From NCBI RefSeq assembly GCF_028750675.1, contig NZ_JAQQPZ010000002.1, positions 1,800 through 65,799 of the forward strand: DNA of 64,000 nt. Direction: 5' to 3'. The translations under genes were made by a program, and so were the position numbers. This document shows positions 16,203 through 25,882 of this stretch, in pieces (positions within the stretch are counted from its first letter, which is position 1; each line of letters starts with the position of its first letter). The notes under the pieces were generated by a model, which saw nothing but the letters and a program-made list of their open reading frames with translations, did not search any database and was not told where the DNA came from. This stretch comes from Shewanella metallivivens. GTDB lineage: Bacteria; Pseudomonadota; Gammaproteobacteria; Enterobacterales; Shewanellaceae.

Positions 16203-18365
16203 ATGTTTTGGTTATTTCAGTTTTCGTTTTTACCCGTACGTTTACGCCATCAAAATGGGTTTGTGAGTGTGTTGCTCTTGTTGATGTTGTCGGCTTCAGC
16301 ACAAGCGTCACCATCAGCTATGACAGACGATGACATTACTCAAGGTACTTTGGTTTATTTTGCTAAAGATCAAGTGATACAAGCGTTAGCGATGGATACG
16401 CAAGTCAGTATGGATGTGTCTGGCTTACTTAATCGTGTCACGGTTAAGCAAGTGTTTATTAATGATTCAGACCAGTGGCTTAATGGTCGTTATGTGTTTC
16501 CGTTACCTGAAAATGCCGCGGTAGATAGTATGCAACTTCGTATTGGTGACAAGATAATTGCAGGGCAAATTCAACCTAAAAAGCAAGCGCTGCAGACGTT
16601 TGAAACGGCGAAAAAACAGGGTAAGCAAGCCAGTTTATTACAACAGCAGCGGCGCAATATTTTTTCCTCTGAGGTGGCCAACTTAGGCCCACATGATCAG
16701 CTCGTGGTGGAGTTAAGTTACCAACAAACGGTTGAGTTTAATGATGGCCTGTTTAGTCTGCGCTTTCCCATGGCCATTACTCCGCGTTATCACCCTGAGC
16801 AAAGCAGTGACAAAGATAAACAAGCGTTGGAGGTGGCGTATATCGATCCGACTATTATTCCTAATCAACTGAGTGAAATCAGCAGTGCTCAAGGGATTAA
16901 TGTCAGCATGAAAGTGAATATCGATGCGGGCTTTGCACTCAATTCACTTGATAGTTTATATCACCCCATTAAGCAAAGTGTGAATGGCCAGCGGTACACC
17001 GTAAGCTTTGACGGTAAGCAAATCGCCGACCGCGACTTTGTATTGCAATGGCAGGCAGATGTAGGCGCATTGCCACAAGCGGCGACCTTTTATCAAACCG
17101 GTAAAACCCATAGCGTAGCGGGTAATTCGCATGACAATATCACCACCAACGCGGTTGATCAAAGCGTGTACTCATTAGTGATGTTAATGCCGCCTAGTGT
17201 TGAAGTGAGCGAGCAGCATTTAATTGGCCGTGAGTTGATTTTAGTGATTGATACCTCAGGCTCTATGTCTGGCCAATCGATTGTGCAAGCCAAGCAAGCA
17301 TTGCAATTTGCCATTGCGGGGCTTCGTGATATCGACACGTTTAATATTATTGAATTTAACCAACATACAAGCATGTTATCGCCAGTGCCATTAACTGCCA
17401 CGAGTCGTAACCTGGGCTTAGCGAATCGTTATATTGCCTCACTTGAGGCAAATGGTGGCACCGAAATGGCGCCAGCGATCACCGCCGCTTTGGTTGATAC
17501 CCTTCAACCTGATGCGGTTAATGTGCGTGGTGAGTCTATGTTACGCCAGGTGATATTTATGACCGATGGCGCGGTAGGCAATGAGCAACAATTGTATCAA
17601 TTAATTAGCGATCAACTGGGTGATAGCAGATTATTTACGGTAGGGATTGGCTCTGCGCCTAATTCAGACTTTATGCGCCGAGCCGCGACCATGGGCCGTG
17701 GCACTTTTACCTATATCGGTAAACAAACTGAGGTGAAACAAAAGATAACGCAGTTGCTGACTAAAATAGAGCAACCTGTACTGACGAATATTGGCTTGTA
17801 CTATCTCGATGGTAGTGTGCCTGATTATTGGCCATCAACCATTAGTGATTTATACCAAAACGAGCCGTTATGGGTCAGCATTAAATCGCCTAGCCAGCTG
17901 TTACAACCTATCATAGTGTCTGGCAATATTAATGGCCAGTATTGGCAGCAACAACTTGATTTTACTGATAACCAACCCGCTAGAGGCATCGATTTATTGT
18001 GGGCAAATGCGCAAATTACTGCACTGGAGCTATATAAAAATGCGGCGAGTGGTCCAAGAGTCAATAAACAAGTTGAAGCATTAGGCATGCAATACCATTT
18101 GGTCACCAGCCAAACCAGTTTAGTTGCCGTTGATGTGACTCCCGTAAACCCAATGAGCGACACCACCATTGATGCCAAAGTGCAATCGCATTTACCCCAT
18201 GGCTTGCAGGTGGGCAATCAGGCACAAGTGTTACCACAAACCGCAACGTCAAGTCGCTTGTGGTTATTGATTGGATTTAGCTTACTGGGCTTGGGTATCT
18301 TGCACTATTTATGGTTACGCCAACGTTTACCAGGACAAGTATTGGTGCTTGAAACCAATGCCTAA
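16203..18365 (+). CDS. Marine proteobacterial sortase target protein (VIT + vWA)
   Basis: A 720-residue exported protein. A long N-terminal signal ends at about residue 36 (SASAQA). A VIT domain (about 65-190: VTVKQVFINDSDQWLNGRYVFPLPENAAV) precedes a vWA domain (about 343-520) with an intact MIDAS motif DTSGSMSGQ and a later TDGAVGN. The C-terminus has LPQTA at 677-681, a membrane segment (LWLLIGFSLLGLGILHYLWL) and RQR, which is a sortase sorting signal with Ala in place of the usual Gly; an additional tail with LPGQ follows. It is expected to be cleaved and anchored by the adjacent sortase. Structure resembles inter-alpha-trypsin-inhibitor heavy chains. Ligand unknown. Confidence 0.9.
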   Translation: MFWLFQFSFLPVRLRHQNGFVSVLLLLMLSASAQASPSAMTDDDITQGTLVYFAKDQVIQALAMDTQVSMDVSGLLNRVTVKQVFINDSDQWLNGRYVFPLPENAAVDSMQLRIGDKIIAGQIQPKKQALQTFETAKKQGKQASLLQQQRRNIFSSEVANLGPHDQLVVELSYQQTVEFNDGLFSLRFPMAITPRYHPEQSSDKDKQALEVAYIDPTIIPNQLSEISSAQGINVSMKVNIDAGFALNSLDSLYHPIKQSVNGQRYTVSFDGKQIADRDFVLQWQADVGALPQAATFYQTGKTHSVAGNSHDNITTNAVDQSVYSLVMLMPPSVEVSEQHLIGRELILVIDTSGSMSGQSIVQAKQALQFAIAGLRDIDTFNIIEFNQHTSMLSPVPLTATSRNLGLANRYIASLEANGGTEMAPAITAALVDTLQPDAVNVRGESMLRQVIFMTDGAVGNEQQLYQLISDQLGDSRLFTVGIGSAPNSDFMRRAATMGRGTFTYIGKQTEVKQKITQLLTKIEQPVLTNIGLYYLDGSVPDYWPSTISDLYQNEPLWVSIKSPSQLLQPIIVSGNINGQYWQQQLDFTDNQPARGIDLLWANAQITALELYKNAASGPRVNKQVEALGMQYHLVTSQTSLVAVDVTPVNPMSDTTIDAKVQSHLPHGLQVGNQAQVLPQTATSSRLWLLIGFSLLGLGILHYLWLRQRLPGQVLVLETNA

Positions 18366-18376
18366 GGAGCGAAGTA

Positions 18377-18982
18377 ATGAAGCCATCTTATTCCACAACC
18401 CATTTATGGATTATGGCGCTGATAATATTGCTGGGCCTTGGGCTCATTGTTCAAGGAGGATATATGCAAGCTAAAGCCCATTTTGCCCAGTTTTTAATTG
18501 AGCGCGCTTTTGAACAAACGCTGGTAGATAATCAGCCGCACAAGCCTTGGTCGTGGGCCGACACGCATCCGGTAGCCAAAATGCGTTTGTTGCAACACAA
18601 TGCCCAAGGCACACAAGCATTAGGCCCCGATTTATATGTATTGGCTGGCGCATCGGGTCGTAATTTAGCCTTTGGGCCGAGCTTGATGTTAGCTGGTGCA
18701 GGTGTCGGCGAGCAGGGGAATACGATTATTGCAGGACACCGCGACAGTCATTTTATGCGCTTGCAATACGTTAATGTTGGCGACATGATTGAGCTATACA
18801 GTGCTACGGGAGAGTTACAGGTGTATCAAATCACTGCCACGCAAGTGGTACACGAAACCGCAACCGAGGTGCTCGAACAAACCGAAAACAGCCAACTCAC
18901 CTTAATTACCTGCTATCCATTTGATCAGCTTAGCGGTAATGCCGAATACCGATATATCGTTGAGGCCAAGCCCATGGTGTAA
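18377..18982 (+). CDS. Class GN sortase
   Basis: A 201-residue transpeptidase with one N-terminal membrane anchor (about 9-29). The catalytic triad is visible: H121 in IIAGHRDSHF, C179 in LTLITCYPF and R192 in EYRYIV. Sortases cleave the sorting signal of a substrate and join it to an acceptor amine; in Gram-negative class GN systems the acceptor is not established. It starts 11 bases after the substrate gene with AAGGAG ahead, so it is the last gene of a pdsO-substrate-sortase operon. Only one candidate substrate is present in the window, hence 'dedicated'. Confidence 0.93.
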   Translation: MKPSYSTTHLWIMALIILLGLGLIVQGGYMQAKAHFAQFLIERAFEQTLVDNQPHKPWSWADTHPVAKMRLLQHNAQGTQALGPDLYVLAGASGRNLAFGPSLMLAGAGVGEQGNTIIAGHRDSHFMRLQYVNVGDMIELYSATGELQVYQITATQVVHETATEVLEQTENSQLTLITCYPFDQLSGNAEYRYIVEAKPMV

Positions 18983-18999
18983 CAATTTTGTTTAACCGG

Positions 19000-19893
19000 T
19001 TATTTATCCCAATAGGGCGGGTTGCCATAATAATTGGAAAAGTAATCGATAAATGCTCTCACTTTGGGGGCTAACAACCGCGAGCTTGGGTAAACCGCCC
19101 AAATGGCAGCTTCGTCAATTAATGGATAATCCTCAAGCACTTGCACCATTTCACCACGTTTTAAATGCTCGTAAGCTATCCATGTGGCACATTTTGCAAT
19201 GCCCATTCCATTGGCACAGGCATCGCGAACTGCTTCTCCGTGGTCAATACGAATTGAGCCTTTTATTTTCATGCTTAAGGGGCCATCAGGTGTGCTAAAT
19301 ACCCAGTTTTCAAGCCCTGCTTGATTAATACATTGATGATGATGTAAATCTTGCGGGGTTTCGGGTTTGCCATATTGGGCAACATATTCAGCTGAGGCAC
19401 ACATTATGCGTTTATCAACGGCCAACTTTTTGGCAATTAAGCTTGAATCTTGTAATTGTGCGTTACGAATAGCCACATCAAAGCCACCTTCAACGAGGTC
19501 GACAATAGAATCGGTTAAGCGAATATCGATATACAGCGCAGGATATTGGGCGACAAATGCCTTAAACGCCGGCATTAAATGCATACGGCCAAAAGACGCC
19601 GGTGCCGTGATCCTTAATGTCCCCTGAGGCTGGGCATCGCCACTACCGACTGCCGCTCGGGCAACCACAACGCTTTGAATGATTTCTTCTGCATGGGGTA
19701 AAAAAGCCATGCCTTCTTCGGTTAATGAGACCTTGCGCGTGGTACGGTGAATTAGGCGCACCCCTAGGCTTTCTTCTAAGCGATTGATGTGCATGCTGGC
19801 AACCGGAGGCGACAAGCCTAATTCTTCTCCTGCTTGGCTGATGTTGTGGGTTGACGCGACTCGGACAAACAGTTTTAGGTGTTCAAAATTCAT
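19000..19893 (-). CDS. LysR-family transcriptional regulator
   Basis: A 297-residue LysR protein: winged HTH at residues about 3-62 (FVRVASTHNISQAGEELGLSPPVASMHINRLEESLGVRLIHRTTRKVSLTEEG contains the usual pattern) and a substrate-binding domain at about 88-290 that resembles the CrgA/AaeR-like group (ITAPASFGRMHLMPAF, LVEGGFDVAIR). An 18-codon upstream extension exists, but LysR proteins begin close to MNFEHLKLF, so the ATG at 19891-19893 is preferred. It follows the MATE pump gene by 35 bases on the same strand and may control it. Inducer unknown. Confidence 0.88.
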   Translation of the reverse strand: MNFEHLKLFVRVASTHNISQAGEELGLSPPVASMHINRLEESLGVRLIHRTTRKVSLTEEGMAFLPHAEEIIQSVVVARAAVGSGDAQPQGTLRITAPASFGRMHLMPAFKAFVAQYPALYIDIRLTDSIVDLVEGGFDVAIRNAQLQDSSLIAKKLAVDKRIMCASAEYVAQYGKPETPQDLHHHQCINQAGLENWVFSTPDGPLSMKIKGSIRIDHGEAVRDACANGMGIAKCATWIAYEHLKRGEMVQVLEDYPLIDEAAIWAVYPSSRLLAPKVRAFIDYFSNYYGNPPYWDK

Positions 19894-19928
19894 CTTATTA
19901 GCCTGTATTAAGATAACGTCATGGCATA

Positions 19929-21284
19929 TTAGGCGTTTGCAACACAAGGCTGCGCATGATCTAGGGTGCTTTTTAGGTAATTTTTAAGCTTAAACCATGC
20001 AAAGGTGCCTGCCAACATATTCGCGATTGTGGCGCCAATGAGGGTGTAAAACATATCACCTGTTGCAGTGCCAATCGCAATGGCAGGAATATACAAAACA
20101 AACAGTCTTGCAAATGACACCATTAATGCTGTTTTTGGGGTGCCTAACGCATTTAATACCGATACCGCCACCATGCATACTCCCAATGGCCCGTAACTGA
20201 TGGGCATTATCCACAGTGCGGCGGTTAACCAATTATTTAATGGCGTCTCTAGGGGAATGAGTGTCAATAGTAAATCTGTGCTCAAGGCAAATAGCACGGC
20301 ACTTATGGCGGTAAAACCAAGTAACAGTTTTGCCGCAGCGCTTAATAATGTGTCGATGGCATGATATTGCTGCGCACCAAAATACTGGCCAATCATAGGT
20401 GGCATCGACATGGTTAGCGCTAAAGTAAATACCAGTAAAAAACTTTCAATACGCGCCAATAAGCTCCAAAACGCAATAGCATCTGTGCCCAGTTTTGCAA
20501 TGAACATCATGGCTAAAAATGCGCTAGCAGCGGGTAAAAATTGGTTGGTAATGGTCGCTGAGGTCATTTTTATCAGTTCTAAACAATAGTTAAGGGTGCC
20601 GACATGTCGCGGTAATCTAATAAACCACCGTCTTGGTTTGAGCTCAAACAGTACATAGATGGTGGCAATACCATAACCCAGGGTTGAGGCAATGGCGGCC
20701 CCTTTGATGCCCATATCAAAATAGAAAATCAGCAAAGGATCGAATATTAGGTTGATAATGCTGGCTGTGACAAACATCAAACCAGTGGTTTTGGTGTCGC
20801 CATGGGCTCGGTAAACACTGGTGAGTAGGTAAAGTACCGCCACGCTTAAGGCGCTAAATAACCAATATGGCCAGTAAGTGATAAATAAATTAACTAACAG
20901 AACATAATGCGGGTTATCGGTATTGGGGTGGATAAATACTCGCAATATCTGCGTGTCGAGTTGCCATAAAAGTAAACAAACCAATGACATCAATATTATG
21001 CCACCGTTAACCGATAACGTGGCAATCGCGCGGGCTTTGTACAGGGTTTGAGCACCAATTGCCTGAGACATAATTGCTGTTGCGCCTACGCCAATACCCA
21101 CCTGAATACCAATTAACAATGTTTGAAAGGGTAATGTCATGCCGTGCACGGCAAGTTGGTTAACGCCTAATAAACCGATAAAAACGGAATCAACTAATTG
21201 CACCGACATGATGGCAAACAAACCAATGCATACAGGCAGTGTTTTATTGATAAGGCTACGAAGAGGCGAAGATACCACAAGCAT
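19929..21284 (-). CDS. MATE-family multidrug/Na+ efflux transporter
   Basis: A 451-residue integral membrane protein with about twelve hydrophobic helices in the two-bundle MATE arrangement. Recognisable are the N-terminal LVDSVFIGLLGVNQLAVHGM and the IGVGATAIMSQAIGAQ segment, and a matching second-half segment ending PPMIGQYFGAQQYHAIDTLLSAAAK. MATE proteins export cationic drugs in exchange for sodium or protons; the substrate here is not predictable. The gene is upstream of, and codirectional with, a LysR regulator. Confidence 0.88.
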   Translation of the reverse strand: MLVVSSPLRSLINKTLPVCIGLFAIMSVQLVDSVFIGLLGVNQLAVHGMTLPFQTLLIGIQVGIGVGATAIMSQAIGAQTLYKARAIATLSVNGGIILMSLVCLLLWQLDTQILRVFIHPNTDNPHYVLLVNLFITYWPYWLFSALSVAVLYLLTSVYRAHGDTKTTGLMFVTASIINLIFDPLLIFYFDMGIKGAAIASTLGYGIATIYVLFELKPRRWFIRLPRHVGTLNYCLELIKMTSATITNQFLPAASAFLAMMFIAKLGTDAIAFWSLLARIESFLLVFTLALTMSMPPMIGQYFGAQQYHAIDTLLSAAAKLLLGFTAISAVLFALSTDLLLTLIPLETPLNNWLTAALWIMPISYGPLGVCMVAVSVLNALGTPKTALMVSFARLFVLYIPAIAIGTATGDMFYTLIGATIANMLAGTFAWFKLKNYLKSTLDHAQPCVANA

Positions 21285-21380
21285 ATACTTTTCCGTGCAA
21301 ATATGAGGGATAAATTAGCGGGTTACGCCATCGTACACATGGCTTAATCTCGGCTGAAAAAGGGAATATGTTGTAAAGTC

Positions 21381-21407
21381 AGGGCTCACATAAGCAATGT
21401 GAGCCCT
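21381..21407. terminator. Hairpin downstream of the oxidoreductase gene
   Basis: AGGGCTCACA pairs perfectly with TGTGAGCCCT over a 7-base loop, eight bases past the stop codon of the minus-strand oxidoreductase gene. The following T-run is poor, so termination may be weak. Confidence 0.6.
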
Positions 21408-21415
21408 AAAGTGGT

Positions 21416-22405
21416 TTAGTTAATATCAATAACCACTTTACCAATGGCCTTGCCGCTAGCTAAATGTTGATGTGCGGCAGTCACTTGCTCTAGGCTGAAG
21501 CGCTGTTCATCAACAACAGGAACTAATGCGCCAGCTTCAACAATCTTAGCCAGTTCAGATAAAATGTTGCCATGTACTTCACGGCCTATGTTGTGCATCA
21601 TTGGGATTAACATAAAGACCACATGTAATGATAAGCCTTTCATGTGTACCATTGATAAATCTAATTCAATGAACGATAAGGTTGTGGCGATTTGACCGTT
21701 TAGTTTAGCGGCTTCAATAGAATTGGTGAGGTTTGCACCGCCAACAGTATCTAAAATAATGTCAAAGCCAGCACCGTCAGTGTGTTTGGTAACGTAATCG
21801 GCAACCGTTTCTGTTTTAAAGTTAATGGCTTTTGCGCCTAACTTTTCAATTAACGCTGCTTGAGACCCTTCTGCGCCGGTTGCAAAAACTTCAGCACCAA
21901 AATGTTTTGCAAGTTGTACCGCAACGTGGCCCACACCACCGGCGCCACCATGCACAAGTACGCTTTTACCTTCAGTAATGCCTGCGCGAGTTAAGCCCTC
22001 GTATGCGGTAATTCCCACCAATGGCAATGCTGCGGCTTCACGCATAGAGAGGTTTTTAGGCTTGTGGGCAATAAGCTTAGCGTCAGCTAACATGTACTGA
22101 GCAAGTGTGCCTGGTAAATCACCTAAACCGCCAGCACAGCCATAAATTTCATCGCCGACGTTAAAACCAGTAACACCTTCACCGACCGCTTCAATGGTAC
22201 CCGCAAAGTCCATGCCTAATACTGCAGGGGCTTTAGGCGAGAAAGGCAATGCTTCGCCCATTTCACGGATCATCATGTCAATGGTATTAACACTGGTTGC
22301 TGCTAGGCGAACCAAAACATTACCGGCACTTACTGTTGGTTTAAGAATGTCTGCCGACTCGAAAACATCTGCAGCACCAAATTCGCGAATAATCATAGCT
22401 TTCAT
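21416..22405 (-). CDS. Quinone oxidoreductase-like medium-chain dehydrogenase
   Basis: A 329-residue MDR-superfamily enzyme. The N-terminal GroES-like domain (about 1-120) lacks the zinc ligands of true alcohol dehydrogenases, and the Rossmann domain has VLVHGGAGGVGHVAVQLAKHFGAEVFATG, typical of NADPH:quinone oxidoreductases. VLGMDFAGTIEAVGEGVTGFNVGDEIYG is the family signature. It probably reduces quinones or enals with NADPH. It stands divergent from a crotonase gene and has no obvious operon partner. Confidence 0.86.
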   Translation of the reverse strand: MKAMIIREFGAADVFESADILKPTVSAGNVLVRLAATSVNTIDMMIREMGEALPFSPKAPAVLGMDFAGTIEAVGEGVTGFNVGDEIYGCAGGLGDLPGTLAQYMLADAKLIAHKPKNLSMREAAALPLVGITAYEGLTRAGITEGKSVLVHGGAGGVGHVAVQLAKHFGAEVFATGAEGSQAALIEKLGAKAINFKTETVADYVTKHTDGAGFDIILDTVGGANLTNSIEAAKLNGQIATTLSFIELDLSMVHMKGLSLHVVFMLIPMMHNIGREVHGNILSELAKIVEAGALVPVVDEQRFSLEQVTAAHQHLASGKAIGKVVIDIN

Positions 22406-22729
22406 TGTGTAAAACCTCGTTGTGTTTGTGTGAGGCTAGTATAGGCGCTTGAGTGTTAATGATAATGGCCTTTGCACAACATTGTGTTTTAAGTTTTTAT
22501 TAATAATCGGTATTGTTTTGAATGAAAAACAGCCAAATTAAGTTGAGATTATTAATAAGAAATTAGCTTAAGAACATTTCATACCATGTATTATTAATAA
22601 TTAGTTAAAACTATTTATGCTGTAACGACAATTATCAAATGAAAGAGTCCTTGTTAATCTGATTAACGAAATGTACACATTTGCTCATCGCCAAGAAGTA
22701 ATAACGAATAAATAACAAGGAACAATCCA
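22406..22729. other. Divergent AT-rich promoter region
   Basis: This 324-base gap lies between divergent genes and contains no credible ORF. It has several AT-rich near-palindromes (for example ATTATTAATAAT at about 22590-22600) and must carry both promoters, but no regulator site can be named with confidence. Confidence 0.4.
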
Positions 22730-23575
22730 ATGAAATATCAAGGTTATACAACATTTAAAGCAAGCCAAGAGGGCGCTATTTTAACGGTTACATTTGATTT
22801 TGGGACTGTTAATGTACAAGGCCAAGAGATGCTAGCGGATTTAAATGGCTTAGCCATGCGACTTGAACGTGATCGCGACGTTAAAGTGGTAGTGTTTCAA
22901 TCAGCCAATCCTGAAGTGTGGGTATCACACTACGACACTAATCTTTTAAAAGACATGTCAACAGAAGCTGTGTCTCGTGAAGATGTAAAGCTACTTGATT
23001 TACAGGTTGTGCTAGAACGAATTAGTAAGTTACCACAGGCGACTATTGCTAAATTAGAAGGTTTTGCGCGTGGCGGCGGGCATGAGTTTGCTTTAGCGTG
23101 TGACATGCGTTTTGCTGCTCGCGGTAAATATAAGTTTATGCAAATGGAAGTAGGCATGGGCATTTTACCTTGTGGTGGCGGAGCATCACGTATGGCACGT
23201 CAAACTGGGTTAGGCCGTGCATTAGAAATTATTTTAAGTGCACGTGACTTTACAGCCGATGAAGCTGAAGCGTACGGCACCATTAATAAAGCATTAGACC
23301 CAGACGAAATTGGTCCTTATGTTGATGCCTTAGCGCAGCGCATTGCTCAATTTCCTGCTGAATCAATTAATGCCTGTAAACAAGCGGTATACGAATCTAT
23401 CGACAAGCCTATTGAAGAAGCATTAAAAGCCGAAGCCTATTGGTTGTATCAAGCAACCAGCAAAACGCCTGCCATTAAACGTTTTATCATTGCCGATGAG
23501 CAAGGGCTGGAGCACGACATCGACAATCAGCGTCATTGGAATGAGCTAGTGATGAAAGTCCAAGAAATTAACTAA
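22730..23575 (+). CDS. Enoyl-CoA hydratase/isomerase (crotonase) family protein
   Basis: A 281-residue crotonase-fold protein. Oxyanion-hole regions are visible at VVVFQSANPEVWVSHYD (about 48-65) and KLEGFARGGGHEFALACDMRFAA (about 105-127), followed by MEVGMGILPCGGGASRMARQTG, in which the position usually held by a catalytic Glu is occupied by GMGILPCGGG. The C-terminal helices (IAQFPAESINACKQAVYESID) are typical. AAGG lies just upstream of the ATG. The natural acyl-CoA substrate cannot be told; some members of this clade lack hydratase activity. Confidence 0.85.
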   Translation: MKYQGYTTFKASQEGAILTVTFDFGTVNVQGQEMLADLNGLAMRLERDRDVKVVVFQSANPEVWVSHYDTNLLKDMSTEAVSREDVKLLDLQVVLERISKLPQATIAKLEGFARGGGHEFALACDMRFAARGKYKFMQMEVGMGILPCGGGASRMARQTGLGRALEIILSARDFTADEAEAYGTINKALDPDEIGPYVDALAQRIAQFPAESINACKQAVYESIDKPIEEALKAEAYWLYQATSKTPAIKRFIIADEQGLEHDIDNQRHWNELVMKVQEIN

Positions 23576-23655
23576 CCTTTATCGCGTGCCATGATCAACG
23601 CTGATGCAGTTTGTCGGCGTTGCTCATCCACTCAATGAAACGAGACGATACCACT

Positions 23656-24471
23656 ATGAAAAGAATTATTTTAGTCACAGGTGCCACCGACGGTATTGGC
23701 TTAGCCACAGCCAAAATGTTGGTTGCAGAAGGGCATCACGTCCTTATTCACGGGCGTAATGCCCAAAAACTGAGTCAGGTTGAGGCCGAGCTAAAAGCCA
23801 TACCAGGTGCCGGCGACATACAAAGCTACCGTGCTGATTTATCGAGCCTACATGAAACGGCAGCATTGGCTGATGCCATTAGTGCTCAGCACAATAAGCT
23901 TGATGTGATTATCAATAACGCCGGTGTATACAAAGTGGGGCAAATTACCAGTGTTGATCATTTAGATGTGCGTTTTGTGGTCAATACCATCGCGCCTTAC
24001 TTATTAACGCAGCGATTAATGCCATTACTAGGCAGCACTGGCCGAGTCGTTAACTTGTCTTCTGCGGCGCAAGCTAGCGTTAATTTAGCCGCCTTAGCCA
24101 GCGCAAATGCAGGACCTGCTGATGGCGCGGTATATGCGCAAAGCAAACTGGCTATCACTATGTGGTCAGTGCATTTAGCGACAACATTACAACATCGCGG
24201 ACCGGCTTTTATTGCCGTTAACCCAGCGTCATTTTTGGGCAGTAAATTAGTTAAAGAAGCCTACGGTATGGCTGGTGCTGATTTAAATATTGGCGCTGAT
24301 ATTTTATGTCGTGCGGCACTGTCTGATGAATTTGCACATGCATCAGGGCGTTATTTCGATAATGACCAGGGGCAATTTACTGCGCCTCATGCCGATGCGT
24401 TAAACATTGTTAAAAATCAACAATTAGTGGCAGCAATTGAATCAATTATCGCCCAAGTCAATTTAGGATAA
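23656..24471 (+). CDS. Short-chain dehydrogenase/reductase
   Basis: A 271-residue classical-type SDR: TGATDGIGLATAKML forms the dinucleotide-binding glycine motif, NNAG and the active-site Ser (NLSSAAQ) with YAQSK (Tyr and Lys of the catalytic triad) follow in order. Upstream in-frame ATGs at 23611 and 23635 would add residues outside the fold, so the ATG giving MKRIILVTG is preferred. The nearest homologues by appearance are retinol-dehydrogenase-like SDRs of bacteria. It lies 80 bases after the crotonase gene and 10 before a YdcH-like gene. Substrate unknown. Confidence 0.86.
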   Translation: MKRIILVTGATDGIGLATAKMLVAEGHHVLIHGRNAQKLSQVEAELKAIPGAGDIQSYRADLSSLHETAALADAISAQHNKLDVIINNAGVYKVGQITSVDHLDVRFVVNTIAPYLLTQRLMPLLGSTGRVVNLSSAAQASVNLAALASANAGPADGAVYAQSKLAITMWSVHLATTLQHRGPAFIAVNPASFLGSKLVKEAYGMAGADLNIGADILCRAALSDEFAHASGRYFDNDQGQFTAPHADALNIVKNQQLVAAIESIIAQVNLG

Positions 24472-24481
24472 AGAGGTTGTT

Positions 24482-24724
24482 ATGTTAGGTGAAAACCATT
24501 GTTTAATTCTTGATTTCCCAGAATTTACCCAGCGTATTACTGAGTTAAATGCTGCCGACAGTCAATTTGCAGCAGATGCCAATCAGTATCATGAACTTGA
24601 TCAAGAAATTCGCACCTTAGAGTTAGAGGGTGCACCAATTAATGACCAAGATATGCACCAGTTAAAGCATCGCAGGTCAATGCTAAAAGATATTTTATAT
24701 CAACGAATTAATAGCAATAAATAA
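24482..24724 (+). CDS. YdcH-family (DUF465) small protein
   Basis: An 80-residue, mostly helical, acidic and glutamine-rich protein with the DUF465 pattern: FTQRITELNAADSQFA, then HELDQEIRTLE, then LKHRRSMLKDILYQRI. The family is small and helical with no known biochemical role. It starts 10 bases after the SDR gene with AGAGG ahead, so it may be cotranscribed with it. Confidence 0.8.
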   Translation: MLGENHCLILDFPEFTQRITELNAADSQFAADANQYHELDQEIRTLELEGAPINDQDMHQLKHRRSMLKDILYQRINSNK

Positions 24725-24983
24725 TACGATTAGTCGTTATTAACCTAGCAGGATTTACGGCCCTCATAGGATGTTGAGGAGCATCTTATTCAATATTTTA
24801 TGACTTTATGATGTGTCAGGTGAGATTGTCACTCGCTGGCGGCTTAATTTGGCACAACAAGCGGTTAACTCCATGGACGGGAAAAAGGGTCATTGTGTTG
24901 GTGACAGCCCTAATCACTTAATTACAGGGTCTGTTGTCATCGCCACAACATAAACCATCTAAAGAATGGTTAAGGGCAGAGAT

Positions 24984-25859
24984 ATGCAATACCAAGGTAA
25001 AGTTTATCGTCCGTGGATGGAGGCAAACAGTTTGCTTATTCAAGCCACATTAGGTTGCAGTACTAATCATTGTACATTTTGCACCATGTTTGATGATAAA
25101 CGTTTTAAAATCAGAGAACTTGACGATATTTTTCGTGATATTGAACAGGCAAGACGTGCTAACCCTTGGGTGGAGTCGATATTTCTAATTGACGGAAATG
25201 TCATGGCAATTCGTACTGAAATACTGCTTAAAATTATTAATAAAGTGACAGCCACTTTCCCAGAGCTAACCCATTTAGCCTTGTATTCTGGCTTTAATGA
25301 CTTTAGACGCAAGAGCATTGCAGATCTTAAAGCCATTAGAGAGGCTGGGGTAACTATTGCCTATTCAGGGTTAGAGTCTGGCGATCCTCAGGTGCTTAAG
25401 CTGGTGGATAAACGGATGACCCGCGAACATGCCATTGAAGGTATGGCTATGGCAAAAGAGGCAGGCATTAAAGTCTTAGCCTCGTTTATTCTTGGCCTAG
25501 GCGGTCGTGAGCGTTCTGTTGAGCATGCGGTTAATACCACGAGTTTATTGAATATTATGCAGCCTGATGCCATTGCCCCTATGGTATTGGCTGTGCAGCC
25601 TGGCTCGCAGCTTGAGCAACAAGTTAATCGCGGTGAGTTTATCTTGCCGACTCAGTTACAAGTATTGCAAGAAGAAAAGTATCTACTGGAAAACCTTGAG
25701 GATTTTGACTGCTACTACTGGGGCGACCATGGTAACAATGTGTCGCCGATGCGAGGTGAATGGCCAGCTATTCGTCAACCATTTTTACAACGAATAAATC
25801 AACATATTGAACATAATAACGCAGCCAATCATAACGTTATTCAAACTTTTGCTTGGTAA
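24984..25859 (+). CDS. Radical SAM protein
   Basis: A 291-residue enzyme with the cluster motif C25-x4-C30-x2-C33 ([10 protein letters not shown]), the spacing seen in one COG1032-like radical SAM group rather than the commoner CX3CX2C. Further signatures are [32 protein letters not shown] (the GGE/SAM-binding region) and FILGLGG. There is no B12-binding or MiaB-type TRAM domain. The ATG at 24984 is preferred to one at 24966 because it begins directly at the domain. Its last codons lie just upstream of a kefF-like gene. The substrate is unknown. Confidence 0.83.
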   Translation: MQYQGKVYRPWMEANSLLIQATLGCSTNHCTFCTMFDDKRFKIRELDDIFRDIEQARRANPWVESIFLIDGNVMAIRTEILLKIINKVTATFPELTHLALYSGFNDFRRKSIADLKAIREAGVTIAYSGLESGDPQVLKLVDKRMTREHAIEGMAMAKEAGIKVLASFILGLGGRERSVEHAVNTTSLLNIMQPDAIAPMVLAVQPGSQLEQQVNRGEFILPTQLQVLQEEKYLLENLEDFDCYYWGDHGNNVSPMRGEWPAIRQPFLQRINQHIEHNNAANHNVIQTFAW

Positions 25860-25882
25860 TTGAGTTTGTTCGGGAGCAAGAC

